A stretch of 64,000 bases of DNA from Bog-257 sp963805985 (GTDB lineage Bacteria; Acidobacteriota; Terriglobia; Terriglobales; Acidobacteriaceae): NCBI GenBank assembly GCA_963805985.1, contig CAWDWG010000008.1, forward strand, positions 310,001 through 374,000, read 5' to 3'. The position numbers and the translations under genes were made by a program. Positions 25,145 through 34,061 of the stretch are shown one piece after another. The notes under the pieces were generated by a model, which saw only the letters and a program-made list of their open reading frames with translations, was not told the DNA's origin and ran no database searches. Position 1 is the stretch's first letter. Every line of letters starts with the position of its first letter.

Positions 25145-25469
25145 AATTCCTCCCTGTCTCCGCATTGCAGCGGAGTTCCTCAAGCTTGCGGAACAATCCT
25201 AGTGTCTGAACCTAGGCAGGATAACTAGCAGAAATACATATGTTGCGCAATAAAAAGAGATATTGATCAGTCAGTACATATTGGCTCAGCGGACCAAGCA
25301 CAGTATGGTGAAGCGCTGTTACTTTTGCCAGTATCGGCGATCCGGGTTTTGCCTCTAACATGGCGTCGGTGCGTAGCTGTTGTTTGGGAGGATGTGGGTC
25401 AAGCCGGTCACGAGGCGAAGTTGCGGGGCCGCAAGATGGGCCTCTTTTCCATCTCTCAGGTGATCTCAC
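25145..25469. other. Intergenic region between divergent genes, no gene seen
   Basis: The 325 bp separate the secreted-protein gene (minus) from the potassium-channel gene (plus). The first 150 bp are AT-rich (for example AATAAAAAGAGATATTGATCAG), as in promoter regions. Short frames on both strands are without motifs. Confidence 0.35.
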
Positions 25470-26210
25470 ATGCAGGAGCCAGCGGTTCGACACGAGCACG
25501 AGGCTGTCCGCAGCAAGGCCAGGGGGATCATTGTCGACACCTGGCAATCGCAGGCCAACTTGTCGCTGTTTCTGATGCTGCTGGTGCTGACCGCACTTAT
25601 CCTTCCTTCGATAGGCTTCGGCAAGGAGAACCTCCGGCTTTACAGCAACGGTGCATTTACCGTTCTGTTGCTCTCGGGCGTCGCGATTGCCTGGGGACAA
25701 CGGAAGCTCTTTATCGTGTCGGCTCTCGTGGCGGGCGTGACGCTGGCTGTGCGATGGAGTGCGTGGGGACTTGGCACGGCGAGGGCGCAATTACGGAGCG
25801 ATTGGTGCACCATGATCGCGATAGCGGTGATTGCGATCGTGCTGCTGACGCAGATTTTTCGGCCGGGCCGGGTTACTCAGGTGCGCATTCAAGGTGCCAT
25901 TGCGGTTTACCTGCTATTCGGCATCGCCTGGGCCCATGCCTATCACATAACTGCCATTCTGCACCCCGGTTCATTCGCCTTTCAGGCGGGGGAGTTGTCC
26001 ACCGTCGCCGACTGGATCTATTACAGCTTTGTCACCCTGACGACGGTGGGTTATGGAGACATCACACCGACTGCGCAGATATCTCGAACCCTTGCCATCG
26101 GCGAAGCGCTGGTCGGGCAACTTTACCTGGCGGTCATGATTGCGCGACTGGTGGCGATGGAGATTGTGTCCTGGCAAGAGAAAGCGACGCAGAACGGCGC
26201 GAAAGAGTAG
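25470..26210 (+). CDS. Two-pore-domain-type potassium channel (Ion_trans_2)
   Basis: A 246-residue inner-membrane protein. About five hydrophobic segments precede the pore (30-50, 60-78, 80-95, 112-130, 142-160), followed by the pore helix and selectivity filter YYSFVTLTTVGYGDITP (TVGYGD at 172-177), then a last membrane helix with GEALVGQLYLAVMIARLV. The TVGYGD filter is diagnostic for potassium selectivity. There is no RCK or cyclic-nucleotide domain, so the gating signal is unknown. AGGTGA lies 6 nt before the ATG. The gene stands alone. Confidence 0.9.
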   Translation: MQEPAVRHEHEAVRSKARGIIVDTWQSQANLSLFLMLLVLTALILPSIGFGKENLRLYSNGAFTVLLLSGVAIAWGQRKLFIVSALVAGVTLAVRWSAWGLGTARAQLRSDWCTMIAIAVIAIVLLTQIFRPGRVTQVRIQGAIAVYLLFGIAWAHAYHITAILHPGSFAFQAGELSTVADWIYYSFVTLTTVGYGDITPTAQISRTLAIGEALVGQLYLAVMIARLVAMEIVSWQEKATQNGAKE

Positions 26211-26424
26211 AAGCCATTGGACCTGATTTGGGGCCGTCATCTAAGCGGCGGTATAAATCTGCTACAAATCGGCACTGCTGAAGCAGTACACTGTTCTCGC
26301 TGTTTGTATCCAAGCTCACTCCTGAGCCTGACTACCAGGCCGCGAATTCTTTCTCTCACGGCAAATCCGGTTTTCGAGCCTGGCCGCTCGAACGCCAAAC
26401 TAAAGCGCCCATCGAGAGACCTTC

Positions 26425-26538
26425 ATGGACCGCAAACCGGCGGCACGCCTCATCATTGCCGACGATCACCGGTTACTCGCAGAAGCCTGCAAGCATCTGC
26501 TGGAATACGCTATCCGGCGCCAGATGACCTCAGCCTAA
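26425..26538 (+). pseudogene. Truncated receiver-domain fragment, 37 aa
   Basis: The frame MDRKPAARLIIADDHRLLAEACKHLLE is the first beta strand, acidic pair and helix of a NarL-type response regulator, but it stops after 37 residues, before the phospho-acceptor aspartate. A second receiver gene starts 124 bp downstream on the same strand. The fragment looks like the start of a former two-component regulator that lost its body; I cannot see the missing part nearby. Confidence 0.6.
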
Positions 26539-26661
26539 GCTGGCCAGCTTTTCATCCAGAAAATAGTAGTTTTGCCAGTAGGCAGCCTCGGTTGTTGTTG
26601 GTAACGTCGGGAGCAGTAGTCGACCTGTGCGGGCATATGGGTGCAGGCGGAGACAGGTTTC

Positions 26662-27075
26662 GTGCGCTCGATACGGCTTTTGCTGGCTGACGACAATCCG
26701 GAGATTCTGGAGACGCTGGTTGACCTGCTGCAACCCGCGTACGCCGTCGTCGGGACTCTGTCCGATGGCGCTTCCGTTCTTGAGCAAGCTCCCCGCCTCA
26801 ATCCCGATCTCATCATTCTCGATATTTCGTTGGGAGATATCGCCGGTTTCGAAGTGGCCAGGAGGCTGAACAAGGCGGGGATTACAGCAAAAGTTATTTT
26901 TCTTACGGTTCACGAGAACATCGATTTCGTTCGCGCCGCGTTCGACCTCGGCGCGGCCGGCTATGTCTTCAAATCGCGGATCAGCTCCGATCTCATCGAG
27001 GCTATCGATACGATCTGCGATGGCGGACGCTTCAGCTCTGCCGATGTGGCTGCGTCCAGCAATTCGTCGGCCTGA
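26662..27075 (+). CDS. Receiver-domain response regulator without output domain
   Basis: I start at the GTG at 26662 behind GGAGACAGG (a GTG at 26641 is also in frame). The 137 residues hold one receiver domain: LLLADDNPE with the acidic pair, phospho-acceptor Asp in LIILDISLGDIAGFEVARRL, Thr in IFLTVHEN and Lys in GYVFKSRISSDLIEAI. The next residues, GGRFSSADVAASS, look like the linker that in NarL-type regulators leads to the LuxR helix-turn-helix, but the protein stops there. It may be a true single-domain regulator or a truncated NarL. The PAS kinase at 20.6 kb, of the type that pairs with NarL proteins, is a possible partner. Confidence 0.85.
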   Translation: MRSIRLLLADDNPEILETLVDLLQPAYAVVGTLSDGASVLEQAPRLNPDLIILDISLGDIAGFEVARRLNKAGITAKVIFLTVHENIDFVRAAFDLGAAGYVFKSRISSDLIEAIDTICDGGRFSSADVAASSNSSA

Positions 27076-27145
27076 TGCCAGCGTCAGATTCGGCGTTTTC
27101 CGGAACGAATTTGGAGCAAGTTGCAGAACAACAAAGGAGCCGCGG

Positions 27146-27862
27146 ATGCCTAGCAGGTCGCTGAAGAATGAACTGGCGCATGAGTATCGGGCGGACCTGG
27201 TTTCTAGGCCAGCGTGTAAGCCAGTTTTTTCTTTGTATAAGTCGGCTTCAGCCGCCGGCACAGCAGTTCAGCCAGGAATTTTTCATCGGCTTGCCGGAGT
27301 CGGCGTTCACGTTGCTTTGTCCCTTGTCCTGGTCGCCGGCCTTTGCACGGCCGCGCATGCCCAGAAGATTAATGTTGTTTATGACAAGCAGCTGAACTTC
27401 GCACAATTCAAAACCTTCGCCTGGGCTCCACATGGCGCTATCGCTCATCCCATGCTGGCTGCCAATGCGGTTGGTGCTATTGAGCAGGAACTCAAGGCAC
27501 GCGGCTTGCAGAAGGTCAACATCAACGACAACCCCGGCCTGATCATTCAGATTTACGGCTCCATCGATCAGGATTCCACCTTTTATTCCAACGATCCGCT
27601 GTACAACGCCACCGGTGGCATTCCGCCTTTCGATCCCAGCTTTTCCGGGTCGCTCCTCACCGGCATGTACGGGAACACCACGGTCACGATCCACAAAGGC
27701 CAACTGGTGGTTGACCTGATCGACGCTGCCAACAAGAAGCTGGTGTGGCGCGGCATGTCCCAGCAAAACCTGGCGATGCATAACAAGAACAAGCTCATCG
27801 ACCAGGTCAATAACACGATTGCGAAGTTGTTCAAGCAATACCCGGTGAAAGCTGAGGGTTGA
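27146..27862 (+). CDS. DUF4136 protein, first of a tandem pair
   Basis: The mature domain from QKINVVYDKQLNFAQFKTFAWAPHG to the end is a DUF4136 domain, the family of outer-membrane or periplasmic lipoproteins. A signal peptide (HVALSLVLVAGLCTAAHAQ) lies at about residues 53-71, after an unusual N-terminal extension. The only start with a good ribosome site (AAGGAG, 7 nt) is the ATG at 27146, and the extension encodes words of the palindromic repeats (GTCGGCTTCAGCCGCC at ~27241-27256). A later TTG start is possible, so the real N-terminus is open. The second paralogue starts 2 bp after the stop codon. Confidence 0.8.
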   Translation: MPSRSLKNELAHEYRADLVSRPACKPVFSLYKSASAAGTAVQPGIFHRLAGVGVHVALSLVLVAGLCTAAHAQKINVVYDKQLNFAQFKTFAWAPHGAIAHPMLAANAVGAIEQELKARGLQKVNINDNPGLIIQIYGSIDQDSTFYSNDPLYNATGGIPPFDPSFSGSLLTGMYGNTTVTIHKGQLVVDLIDAANKKLVWRGMSQQNLAMHNKNKLIDQVNNTIAKLFKQYPVKAEG

Positions 27863-27864
27863 AA

Positions 27865-28425
27865 ATGCCCATCCGCAGCCGTAAAGGTTTTGGTTCGTAC
27901 GCGAGGAAGTTGTCCCGCGCGGCGGTAATTGCCGTTGTAGTTTGCCCCAGCCTGTGCGCTCTGGCTCAGGACGTACGCGTGAATTACAACCAGAGCAAAG
28001 ATTTTTCCGCATACCACAGCTACGCCTGGGGCGAGAAGCTCAATCCCAACAAGCTAAAGAACCCGGCGCTGGCTGAGGAAGTTCGCAAGCAGATCAACCT
28101 CCAATTGCAGAAGCGAGGATTGACTCTGGTACAGGAATCGCAAAACCCCGATCTGGTTTTGGTCGTGAGCGGCGGATCGAAGACTCACACCACCTACAGC
28201 AACTATGATCCTTCCGGCACCATCCTGACCGCGGGCACCGATTACGGAGTCGCGCAGGACACGGTCGTCGGGGCGCTGGTCGTCGATATCTACGATGTGA
28301 AGGCTAAGCAGGTGGTCTGGCGCGGAACGGCCACCGGGATTTTGCGCAAGGACAATTCCAAGAATCTGAAGCTGGTAGACGACGCTGTCGACAAGATGTT
28401 TAAGAAGTATCCTTACCCGCTCTAG
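27865..28425 (+). CDS. DUF4136 protein, second of a tandem pair
   Basis: The ATG at 27865 follows the stop of the first copy by two bases, so both are co-translated. A 186-residue protein with signal peptide (RKLSRAAVIAVVVCPSLCALAQD) and one DUF4136 domain: VRVNYNQSKDFSAYHSYAWGEKLNPN, QNPDLVLVVSGGSK, ALVVDIYDVKAKQVVWRGTATGIL and VDDAVDKMFKKYP. The repeated elements (strand-Y/F-x-W, then VVDI/L-D...VWRG) align with the first copy, showing an ancient duplication. The family is of unknown function in the cell envelope. Confidence 0.88.
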   Translation: MPIRSRKGFGSYARKLSRAAVIAVVVCPSLCALAQDVRVNYNQSKDFSAYHSYAWGEKLNPNKLKNPALAEEVRKQINLQLQKRGLTLVQESQNPDLVLVVSGGSKTHTTYSNYDPSGTILTAGTDYGVAQDTVVGALVVDIYDVKAKQVVWRGTATGILRKDNSKNLKLVDDAVDKMFKKYPYPL

Positions 28426-28570
28426 AGCCAGGGCAATCCGGCGTATGCCAATCTTCCATCGGCGACAGCGGCGCGACAACTTTGGTCGGGCGGCTGCCGT
28501 GCTTAACGGCCCTTCTGGCCGCGATGCTTTCACCAGCATTCCTAAGTCTTGCTTTGAGAGGGCGAACGTC

Positions 28571-30796
28571 ATGCGTACCAGATGTTTTCTCGCTATTTTC
28601 TTGTTCCTGCTCCCCGCTTTCGCGGTTGGCGCCGACCCGACCACCGCGGCCAAGCCGAATCCGCCCCTGAACAAGCGTCCCACCCTCGGTCTGGTGTTGG
28701 AGGGCGGGGGTGCGCTCGGCCTGGCCCACGTGGGTGTAATCCAATATCTCGAGGAACATCACATCCCCGTCGACTACATCGCCGGAACCAGCATGGGCGG
28801 GTTGGTCGGCGGCCTTTATGCTACCGGGCGCAACGCTGCGCAAATCCGTGAAGTGGTTAATAGCATCAATTGGACGCAGGTCATAAGCGGTCAAGTTCCG
28901 TTCGATGACCTCGCATTTCGCCGCAAACAGGATGCGCGTGAGTATCCCAGCACCCTGGAGTTCGGCTTGAAGAAAGGGCTGGAGGTTCCTGCCGGCTTCA
29001 ATACCGGTCAGGACGTTTCTCTGATCCTTGATCGCGTCGCGCTGCCGTACTCGCAGATCAAAAGCTTCGACGATCTCCCGATTCCGTTTGCTTGCGTCGC
29101 CACCGACCTGGTGGACGCCTCCGAGCATGTCTTTCGCGACGGCCCACTCGATCTGGCGCTGCGCTCGACCATGTCTTTGCCCGGCATCTTCACGCCAGTT
29201 AGCTCCAATGGCCATATCTATGTTGATGGCGGCTTGATGAATAACATCCCCGTCAGCGTAGCCAAATCGATGGGCGCGGACTTCACGCTGGGCATTCATC
29301 TGGAGGAGGAACCGGTCGATCCCAAGGCAGCCCTCAACACCTTTAGCGTATTGGGAGCTTCCATCTCGGCTGTCATCACCGCCAATGAGCGCCGTGCCAT
29401 GGCGCAGGCGGACATGCTGATCAATGTTCCGGTGCAGCAGTATTCGATGCTGGAGTTCCAAGCCGCCGACACGATCATCAAGGCCGGTTATGCCGCGGCT
29501 GCTGCCAATGCCGACAAACTCGCGGCGCTCTCGGTCGATGATGAGACGTGGAAGCAATATCTCGCCAATCGTGAAGCGCGCCGGCGCAAGGCTACGACGC
29601 CGCAGTTCGTCACCGTGAAAGGTCAGCCGCCTGAGCTGGCCGCTCCTATCGCCCGAAGCTTTTCCGGCTTTGCCGGCAAACCGATCGACACGGCCCAGCT
29701 TGATCAGGACATCCAGGACTTGATGGGCCAAGGCCCGTTCTCCGTGGTCAACTATTCCATGGTGGACAACCAGGCCGGCCAGCCAGGTCTGCAGATACAG
29801 GCAGAGAGTAAGCCGTACTCGCCGCCCATCATCCGGCCCTTGATCTTGATTGACGGCGCCAGTTACGACAATGTCTTCTTCAGCATTGGCGGTCGCATCA
29901 CCTATCTGAATTTCGGCGGCTATCGTCGCGAGCTGCGCCTCGATGCCATCTTCGGCTCGCAATATGGAGCCAGCGCTGAGTATTACCGCCCCTTCAGCGA
30001 AACCAGCAACTGGTTTGCAGCGCCGCGTGCGGGTTACAACAACGCCCAGTATCCAATCTTCGATGGCAACGAGTTCGCCGCGCTGTACCGCAATCGCATC
30101 GCCCTGGGCGGTCTTGACTTCGGCTACGCTTTCGGAAAAACAGGCGAGTTCCGCTTTGGTTATGAAGGAGGCTATGAGAGCCTGAAGCCCCAGATCGGCA
30201 GTGTTGGCGAGCTTCAGTCATTTGGCGGGACCACGGGCGACTTCAGGATCCAATACATCCTCGATACTCTCGATCATCCGGTTGTTCCCCGCAAAGGCGA
30301 GAGCATCAAGTTCTACACCAAATACTTCAACCAGAACCCAGGCGCACCCCATGGTTTCCCGGTGTCTGAGTTGCGCGTCCAGAACTTCTTCAAGATCACG
30401 TCTCCGTCGAGCATCTTTCTGAATGCCGAGGGTGGAACCAGCTATGGCTTCAATGCCGGCATCCCGCCCTTCCAGCTTGGTGGGGTGACACGCTTCGTGG
30501 CCTTCGGGACAAATGAGCTTCTTACCGATCAATACTTCCTGTTCCAGACCGGTTATATCCGGACCCTGAAACAGTTGCCGCCGCTCATTGGCAGCACCAT
30601 CGATGTTCTTGGCATGTTTGAGATCGGGAAAACCTATCAGCTGCCGTTGCCCAACGCGCCCAGGCCGCCCGACCTCCCTGGCGATGTGGCTGGAGCGCTG
30701 ATCGTGAACACCATCTTCGGACCGGTAGAAGTCGGAGGCGCCGTCGGTGATTACGGCCACGCCAAGTTCTTCTTCCAGGTCGGGAGGATCTTCTGA
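28571..30796 (+). CDS. Patatin-like phospholipase with C-terminal Omp85-type barrel (PlpD-like)
   Basis: From the ATG at 28571 (GAGAGGG upstream) a 741-residue protein with signal peptide (MRTRCFLAIFLFLLPAFAVG). The patatin lipase domain follows: oxyanion-hole GGGALG (45-50), nucleophile Ser74 in GTSMG, and catalytic Asp219 in DGG. A POTRA-like stretch lies at about 350-440. The last ~300 residues carry alternating strands with aromatic ends and finish FFQVGRIF, a typical barrel C-terminus (final Phe). This matches type Vd autotransporters such as PlpD, where an A1-like lipase is carried through its own Omp85 barrel. Whether the lipase is released is unknown. Confidence 0.92.
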   Translation: MRTRCFLAIFLFLLPAFAVGADPTTAAKPNPPLNKRPTLGLVLEGGGALGLAHVGVIQYLEEHHIPVDYIAGTSMGGLVGGLYATGRNAAQIREVVNSINWTQVISGQVPFDDLAFRRKQDAREYPSTLEFGLKKGLEVPAGFNTGQDVSLILDRVALPYSQIKSFDDLPIPFACVATDLVDASEHVFRDGPLDLALRSTMSLPGIFTPVSSNGHIYVDGGLMNNIPVSVAKSMGADFTLGIHLEEEPVDPKAALNTFSVLGASISAVITANERRAMAQADMLINVPVQQYSMLEFQAADTIIKAGYAAAAANADKLAALSVDDETWKQYLANREARRRKATTPQFVTVKGQPPELAAPIARSFSGFAGKPIDTAQLDQDIQDLMGQGPFSVVNYSMVDNQAGQPGLQIQAESKPYSPPIIRPLILIDGASYDNVFFSIGGRITYLNFGGYRRELRLDAIFGSQYGASAEYYRPFSETSNWFAAPRAGYNNAQYPIFDGNEFAALYRNRIALGGLDFGYAFGKTGEFRFGYEGGYESLKPQIGSVGELQSFGGTTGDFRIQYILDTLDHPVVPRKGESIKFYTKYFNQNPGAPHGFPVSELRVQNFFKITSPSSIFLNAEGGTSYGFNAGIPPFQLGGVTRFVAFGTNELLTDQYFLFQTGYIRTLKQLPPLIGSTIDVLGMFEIGKTYQLPLPNAPRPPDLPGDVAGALIVNTIFGPVEVGGAVGDYGHAKFFFQVGRIF

Positions 30797-30800
30797 AGGC

Positions 30801-30990
30801 AGCAGTTAGCGGTTAGCATTTAGCACTCAGCATTTGGCATTTAGCCGATGATCGATCAGCCTTGGTAATCGCGGATGTTTTCAACCGCCTGGTACAAACT
30901 GACCGCGCGAACATGCGTGCCATGGCAGCAAGAGGCGCGTGCGCAGAGCACAGGCTAAATGCCAAGTGCTAATTGCTAATTGCTGGCGGC
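30801..30990. repeat. Degenerate TTAGC-type simple repeat region
   Basis: Two clusters of TTAGC/ATTTAGC words occur, GCAGTTAGCGGTTAGC-ATTTAGCACTCAGC at 30801-30830 and the reverse complement AAATGCCAAGTGCTAATTGCTAATTGC at about 30957-30984. Between them the sequence is non-repetitive. The region is the 293-bp gap between the patatin gene and the ABC transporter and has no coding content. Confidence 0.6.
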
Positions 30991-31089
30991 GCTTCGGGCC
31001 GCCCATTAACCTCTTTGCAAACTTTGCCTCTTGGGCGACAATGCTGCTACAGCTAGTTCAGTTTCCCGCCTGACCAACTGAGGGGCGCG

Positions 31090-32874
31090 ATGTTCCGTCT
31101 GATTCGCCAATTACTCCGTCCGTACCGTGGCAAGCTCCTGATCGTTCTCGGGGCCATGCTGATCGAAACCGCGATGAGCCTGGCCAGTCCCTGGCCGCTG
31201 AAAATCATCATCGACAACGTTGTCGGCAACCATAAACTGCCTCATCTGCTGGATGAGATCGTCCGGCCTATGTTGGACAAGGGCAATAAGTTACAGGTTG
31301 CCGGCCTCGCGGCCATGGCGTTTGTAGTGATCGCCTTGTTCGGCGCGCTGGCCAGCTACATCGACAACTACTACACCGAGAGCGTAGGCCAGTGGGTCGC
31401 CCACGACCTCCGCATGCGCACCTATCAGCACCTGCAACGCCTCTCGCTGGGTTACTACAACACGCATCAGACCGGAACGCTGCTCAGCACCATTACCACC
31501 GACATCCAAACCATCCAGGGCTTCGCCTCGTCCTCGACCCTCGACATCCTCATCGACATGCTGACCATCGTGTCGATGCTGGGCCTGATGTTCTGGCTGA
31601 ACTGGGACTTCACCCTGGTCGCGCTCGCCGCAACGCCATTCCTCTTGTTCTTCATCGGCCGTTTCAAGAAGGCGGTGAAGAAGGCTACCCATCAGGTCCG
31701 CAAAGAGCAGGCGGAGATTGTCGCCGTGGTCCAGCAGGGGCTGGAGTCGATGCAGGTCATCGAGGCCTTCGGCCGCCAGGACATGGAGCAGGAGGCGCTG
31801 GCCGTGGTCAGCCAGGCGACGGTGAGCGCTGCCTTAAAAGCGCGCAAAGTCAAATCGCTGCTCTCGCCGATCGTCACTATCGCGACAGCTTTCATCACCG
31901 CGATCGTCTTGTGGCGCGGTGCCGCACTCATCCTGCGAGATGTCATGACAATCGGCGCGCTGACCGTCTATCTCTCCTACCTCTCGAAATTCTTCAAGCC
32001 AGTTAAAGATCTTGCGACTACCACCAACGCCATCGCCCAGGCAGCCGTCGGCGTCGAGCGCGTGCAGGCGATCCTCGAGACCGACACGATTCTCCCTGAG
32101 CGCTCGGACGCCTTCGAGCCTCGTTTCCTGAAAGGCGACATCGCTTTCGATCACGTCGGCTTCGGCTACAGCGCCGACAACCCGGTGCTTAAGGATGTCT
32201 GCTTCAAGATTGATCCCGGACAGTTAGTGGGCATCGTCGGCCCGACCGGCAGCGGCAAATCCACCGTCGTCAGTTTGATTCCGCGCTTCTACGATCCGCA
32301 GAAGGGAAGCGTCAAGATCGACGGCCGCGACGTTCGCGACTACAAAGTCAATCCTCTGCGCGAGCAGATCGGCTATGTCCTGCAGGACACAGTGCTCTTC
32401 CGGGGAACGATCCTGGAGAACATCGCTTTCGGCCGTCCTAACGCGACCCGCGAAGAGATCGTCGATGCCGCCCGCCTCGCCAACGCCGATGAGTTCATCC
32501 AGCTGATGCCGAAGGGCTACGACACCATGGTCGGCGAGCGCGGCTCAACCCTCTCCGGCGGCCAGCGGCAGCGCATCGGCATCGCCCGCGTCATGGTGCG
32601 CAACAGCCCCATCCTGCTGCTCGATGAGCCGACCGCCGCGCTGGACAGCGAATCTGAGAAACTGGTGATCGAAGCTTTGGAGCGTCTGATGAAAGGCCGC
32701 ACCGTGATCACCATCGCGCATCGCTTGAGCACGATTCGCGATGCCGATAAGATCATCGTCATCAGCGGCGGAGTGGTCGCCGAGAGCGGCAATCACGACC
32801 AGCTCATGGCGCTGAATGGCATTTACGCCGAGCTGCATCGGACTCAGTTTGACTCGGCAGCCGCCAAAGCATGA
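31090..32874 (+). CDS. ABC-type exporter, MsbA-like fused permease-ATPase
   Basis: A 594-residue half-transporter that works as a dimer in the inner membrane. Residues 15-320 form the six-helix exporter domain, with the coupling-helix segments around 105-125 and 215-235. The nucleotide-binding domain has Walker A GPTGSGKST (384-392), Q-loop near QDTVLF (432), ABC signature LSGGQ (488-492), Walker B ILLLDEPT (508-515) and H-loop His544. AGGGGCGCG precedes the ATG. The family exports lipids, drugs or peptides; MsbA flips lipid A. The adjacent phospholipase-D-like gene suggests a lipid, but this is only context. Confidence 0.93.
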   Translation: MFRLIRQLLRPYRGKLLIVLGAMLIETAMSLASPWPLKIIIDNVVGNHKLPHLLDEIVRPMLDKGNKLQVAGLAAMAFVVIALFGALASYIDNYYTESVGQWVAHDLRMRTYQHLQRLSLGYYNTHQTGTLLSTITTDIQTIQGFASSSTLDILIDMLTIVSMLGLMFWLNWDFTLVALAATPFLLFFIGRFKKAVKKATHQVRKEQAEIVAVVQQGLESMQVIEAFGRQDMEQEALAVVSQATVSAALKARKVKSLLSPIVTIATAFITAIVLWRGAALILRDVMTIGALTVYLSYLSKFFKPVKDLATTTNAIAQAAVGVERVQAILETDTILPERSDAFEPRFLKGDIAFDHVGFGYSADNPVLKDVCFKIDPGQLVGIVGPTGSGKSTVVSLIPRFYDPQKGSVKIDGRDVRDYKVNPLREQIGYVLQDTVLFRGTILENIAFGRPNATREEIVDAARLANADEFIQLMPKGYDTMVGERGSTLSGGQRQRIGIARVMVRNSPILLLDEPTAALDSESEKLVIEALERLMKGRTVITIAHRLSTIRDADKIIVISGGVVAESGNHDQLMALNGIYAELHRTQFDSAAAKA

Positions 32875-32915
32875 TGATGCAAGCCATTGCCGTCAGTAGT
32901 CGATTGCTAGGTCTT

Positions 32916-32948
32916 AACCGGCAACTGACAACCGGCAACTGACAACTG
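32916..32948. repeat. Short tandem repeat, two 14-bp units
   Basis: AACCGGCAACTGAC occurs twice in direct succession (32916-32929, 32930-32943), followed by a partial third copy AACTG. It lies between the ABC exporter and the PLD-like gene. Confidence 0.7.
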
Positions 32949-32962
32949 TTTTCCGAGGCCCT

Positions 32963-33955
32963 ATGTCCCGTTACCTCGTCGCTCTGCCTGAAGATACATC
33001 GCAGCCCATTCTTGACGCGATCAATCACGCCAGCAAAACGGTGCGCATCAAGATGTTTTTGTTCTCCGATCCCGAGCTTCTACACGCGGTAATCTCGGCT
33101 CACCGTCGCGGCGTGAAAGTGCGGATCATGCTGAACCCCGCGCGCCGCGATGGCGAAAAGGAGAACAGTGACGCCCGCAAGCTGCTGTCGGAGGCTGCCG
33201 TCGATGTGATCGACAGCAACCCGGCATTCGAAGTGACACACGAGAAATCGATGGTCATCGACGACCAGACCGCCTTCATCCAGTCGCTCAACTGGGAGAC
33301 GAAGAACCTTACGGTAACCCGCGATTACGCTGTCGCCACCTCGCATCCGCACGAAGTCAACGAAGTCATCGAGTGCTTCGACGCCGACTGGGAGCGGCAG
33401 AAATTCGAGCCCGGCGAAAATTCTCATCTCATCTGGTGTATCGGCAACGGCCGTCAGCGCATCGGGCAGTTCATCGACGAGGCCAAGCACACCCTATGGG
33501 TGCAGAACGAGCGTTATCAGGATCCGGTCATCATCGAACGCCTGGTGCGAGCCAAGGAGCGCGGCGTGAAGGTACACGTTCTGGCGCGCCCGCCCCACAA
33601 ACTGAAGAAGCAGAAGCTGGTCGAGGCCGTCGGCGGCATGCGCATCATGGACGACGTCGGCATCAAGGTGCACAAGCTCAAGGGCCTGAAGCTGCATGCC
33701 AAGCTGCTCTTCGCCGATGACGTGCGCGCCATCATCGGCTCCATCAATCTTTCCCCGGGAAGCTTCGACAGCCGCCGCGAGCTGGCGATCGAAGTTCGCG
33801 ACTCCGAGGTCATGGACCGGTTGCATACCATCGTCCATCACGATTGGCATAACTCGCGCCCGCTGGACCTCACCGACGAAGGCTTAATGTCCGAGCTGGA
33901 AGATAGCGACAAGAATGTCGCCGAAGATCTGGCGCTGGATGGGAACGCGGATTGA
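32963..33955 (+). CDS. Phospholipase D-like protein with two HKD motifs
   Basis: A 330-residue soluble protein; there is no signal peptide or membrane helix. The two catalytic motifs are HEKSMVIDD (His93, Lys95, Asp100) and HAKLLFADD (His245, Lys247, Asp252), each followed by the conserved S/N-x-N segment (SLNWETKN and SINLSPGS). Two HKD motifs are needed for one active site. The family includes cardiolipin synthases, phosphodiesterases and endonucleases. Lack of an N-terminal membrane anchor argues against a classic ClsA. GAGG lies 4 nt before the ATG. It follows the ABC exporter by 88 bp. Confidence 0.88.
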   Translation: MSRYLVALPEDTSQPILDAINHASKTVRIKMFLFSDPELLHAVISAHRRGVKVRIMLNPARRDGEKENSDARKLLSEAAVDVIDSNPAFEVTHEKSMVIDDQTAFIQSLNWETKNLTVTRDYAVATSHPHEVNEVIECFDADWERQKFEPGENSHLIWCIGNGRQRIGQFIDEAKHTLWVQNERYQDPVIIERLVRAKERGVKVHVLARPPHKLKKQKLVEAVGGMRIMDDVGIKVHKLKGLKLHAKLLFADDVRAIIGSINLSPGSFDSRRELAIEVRDSEVMDRLHTIVHHDWHNSRPLDLTDEGLMSELEDSDKNVAEDLALDGNAD

Positions 33956-34061
33956 ACTTTTTGTTCCGCCTGAGAGTGAACAGTCGGCGACAATCATGGC
34001 CAGCTTACCGTGCTAGAGTATATGCACCCAGGCAGCCAATTCCTGCACGTCCATAAGAGAA

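Noticed and set aside
25325..26281. A 318-codon plus-strand frame over the potassium-channel gene
   Set aside because: The channel gene in another frame has an intact TVGYGD filter and membrane helices.
28400..29962. A 520-codon minus-strand frame
   Set aside because: Antisense to the patatin gene; no start site or motif of its own.
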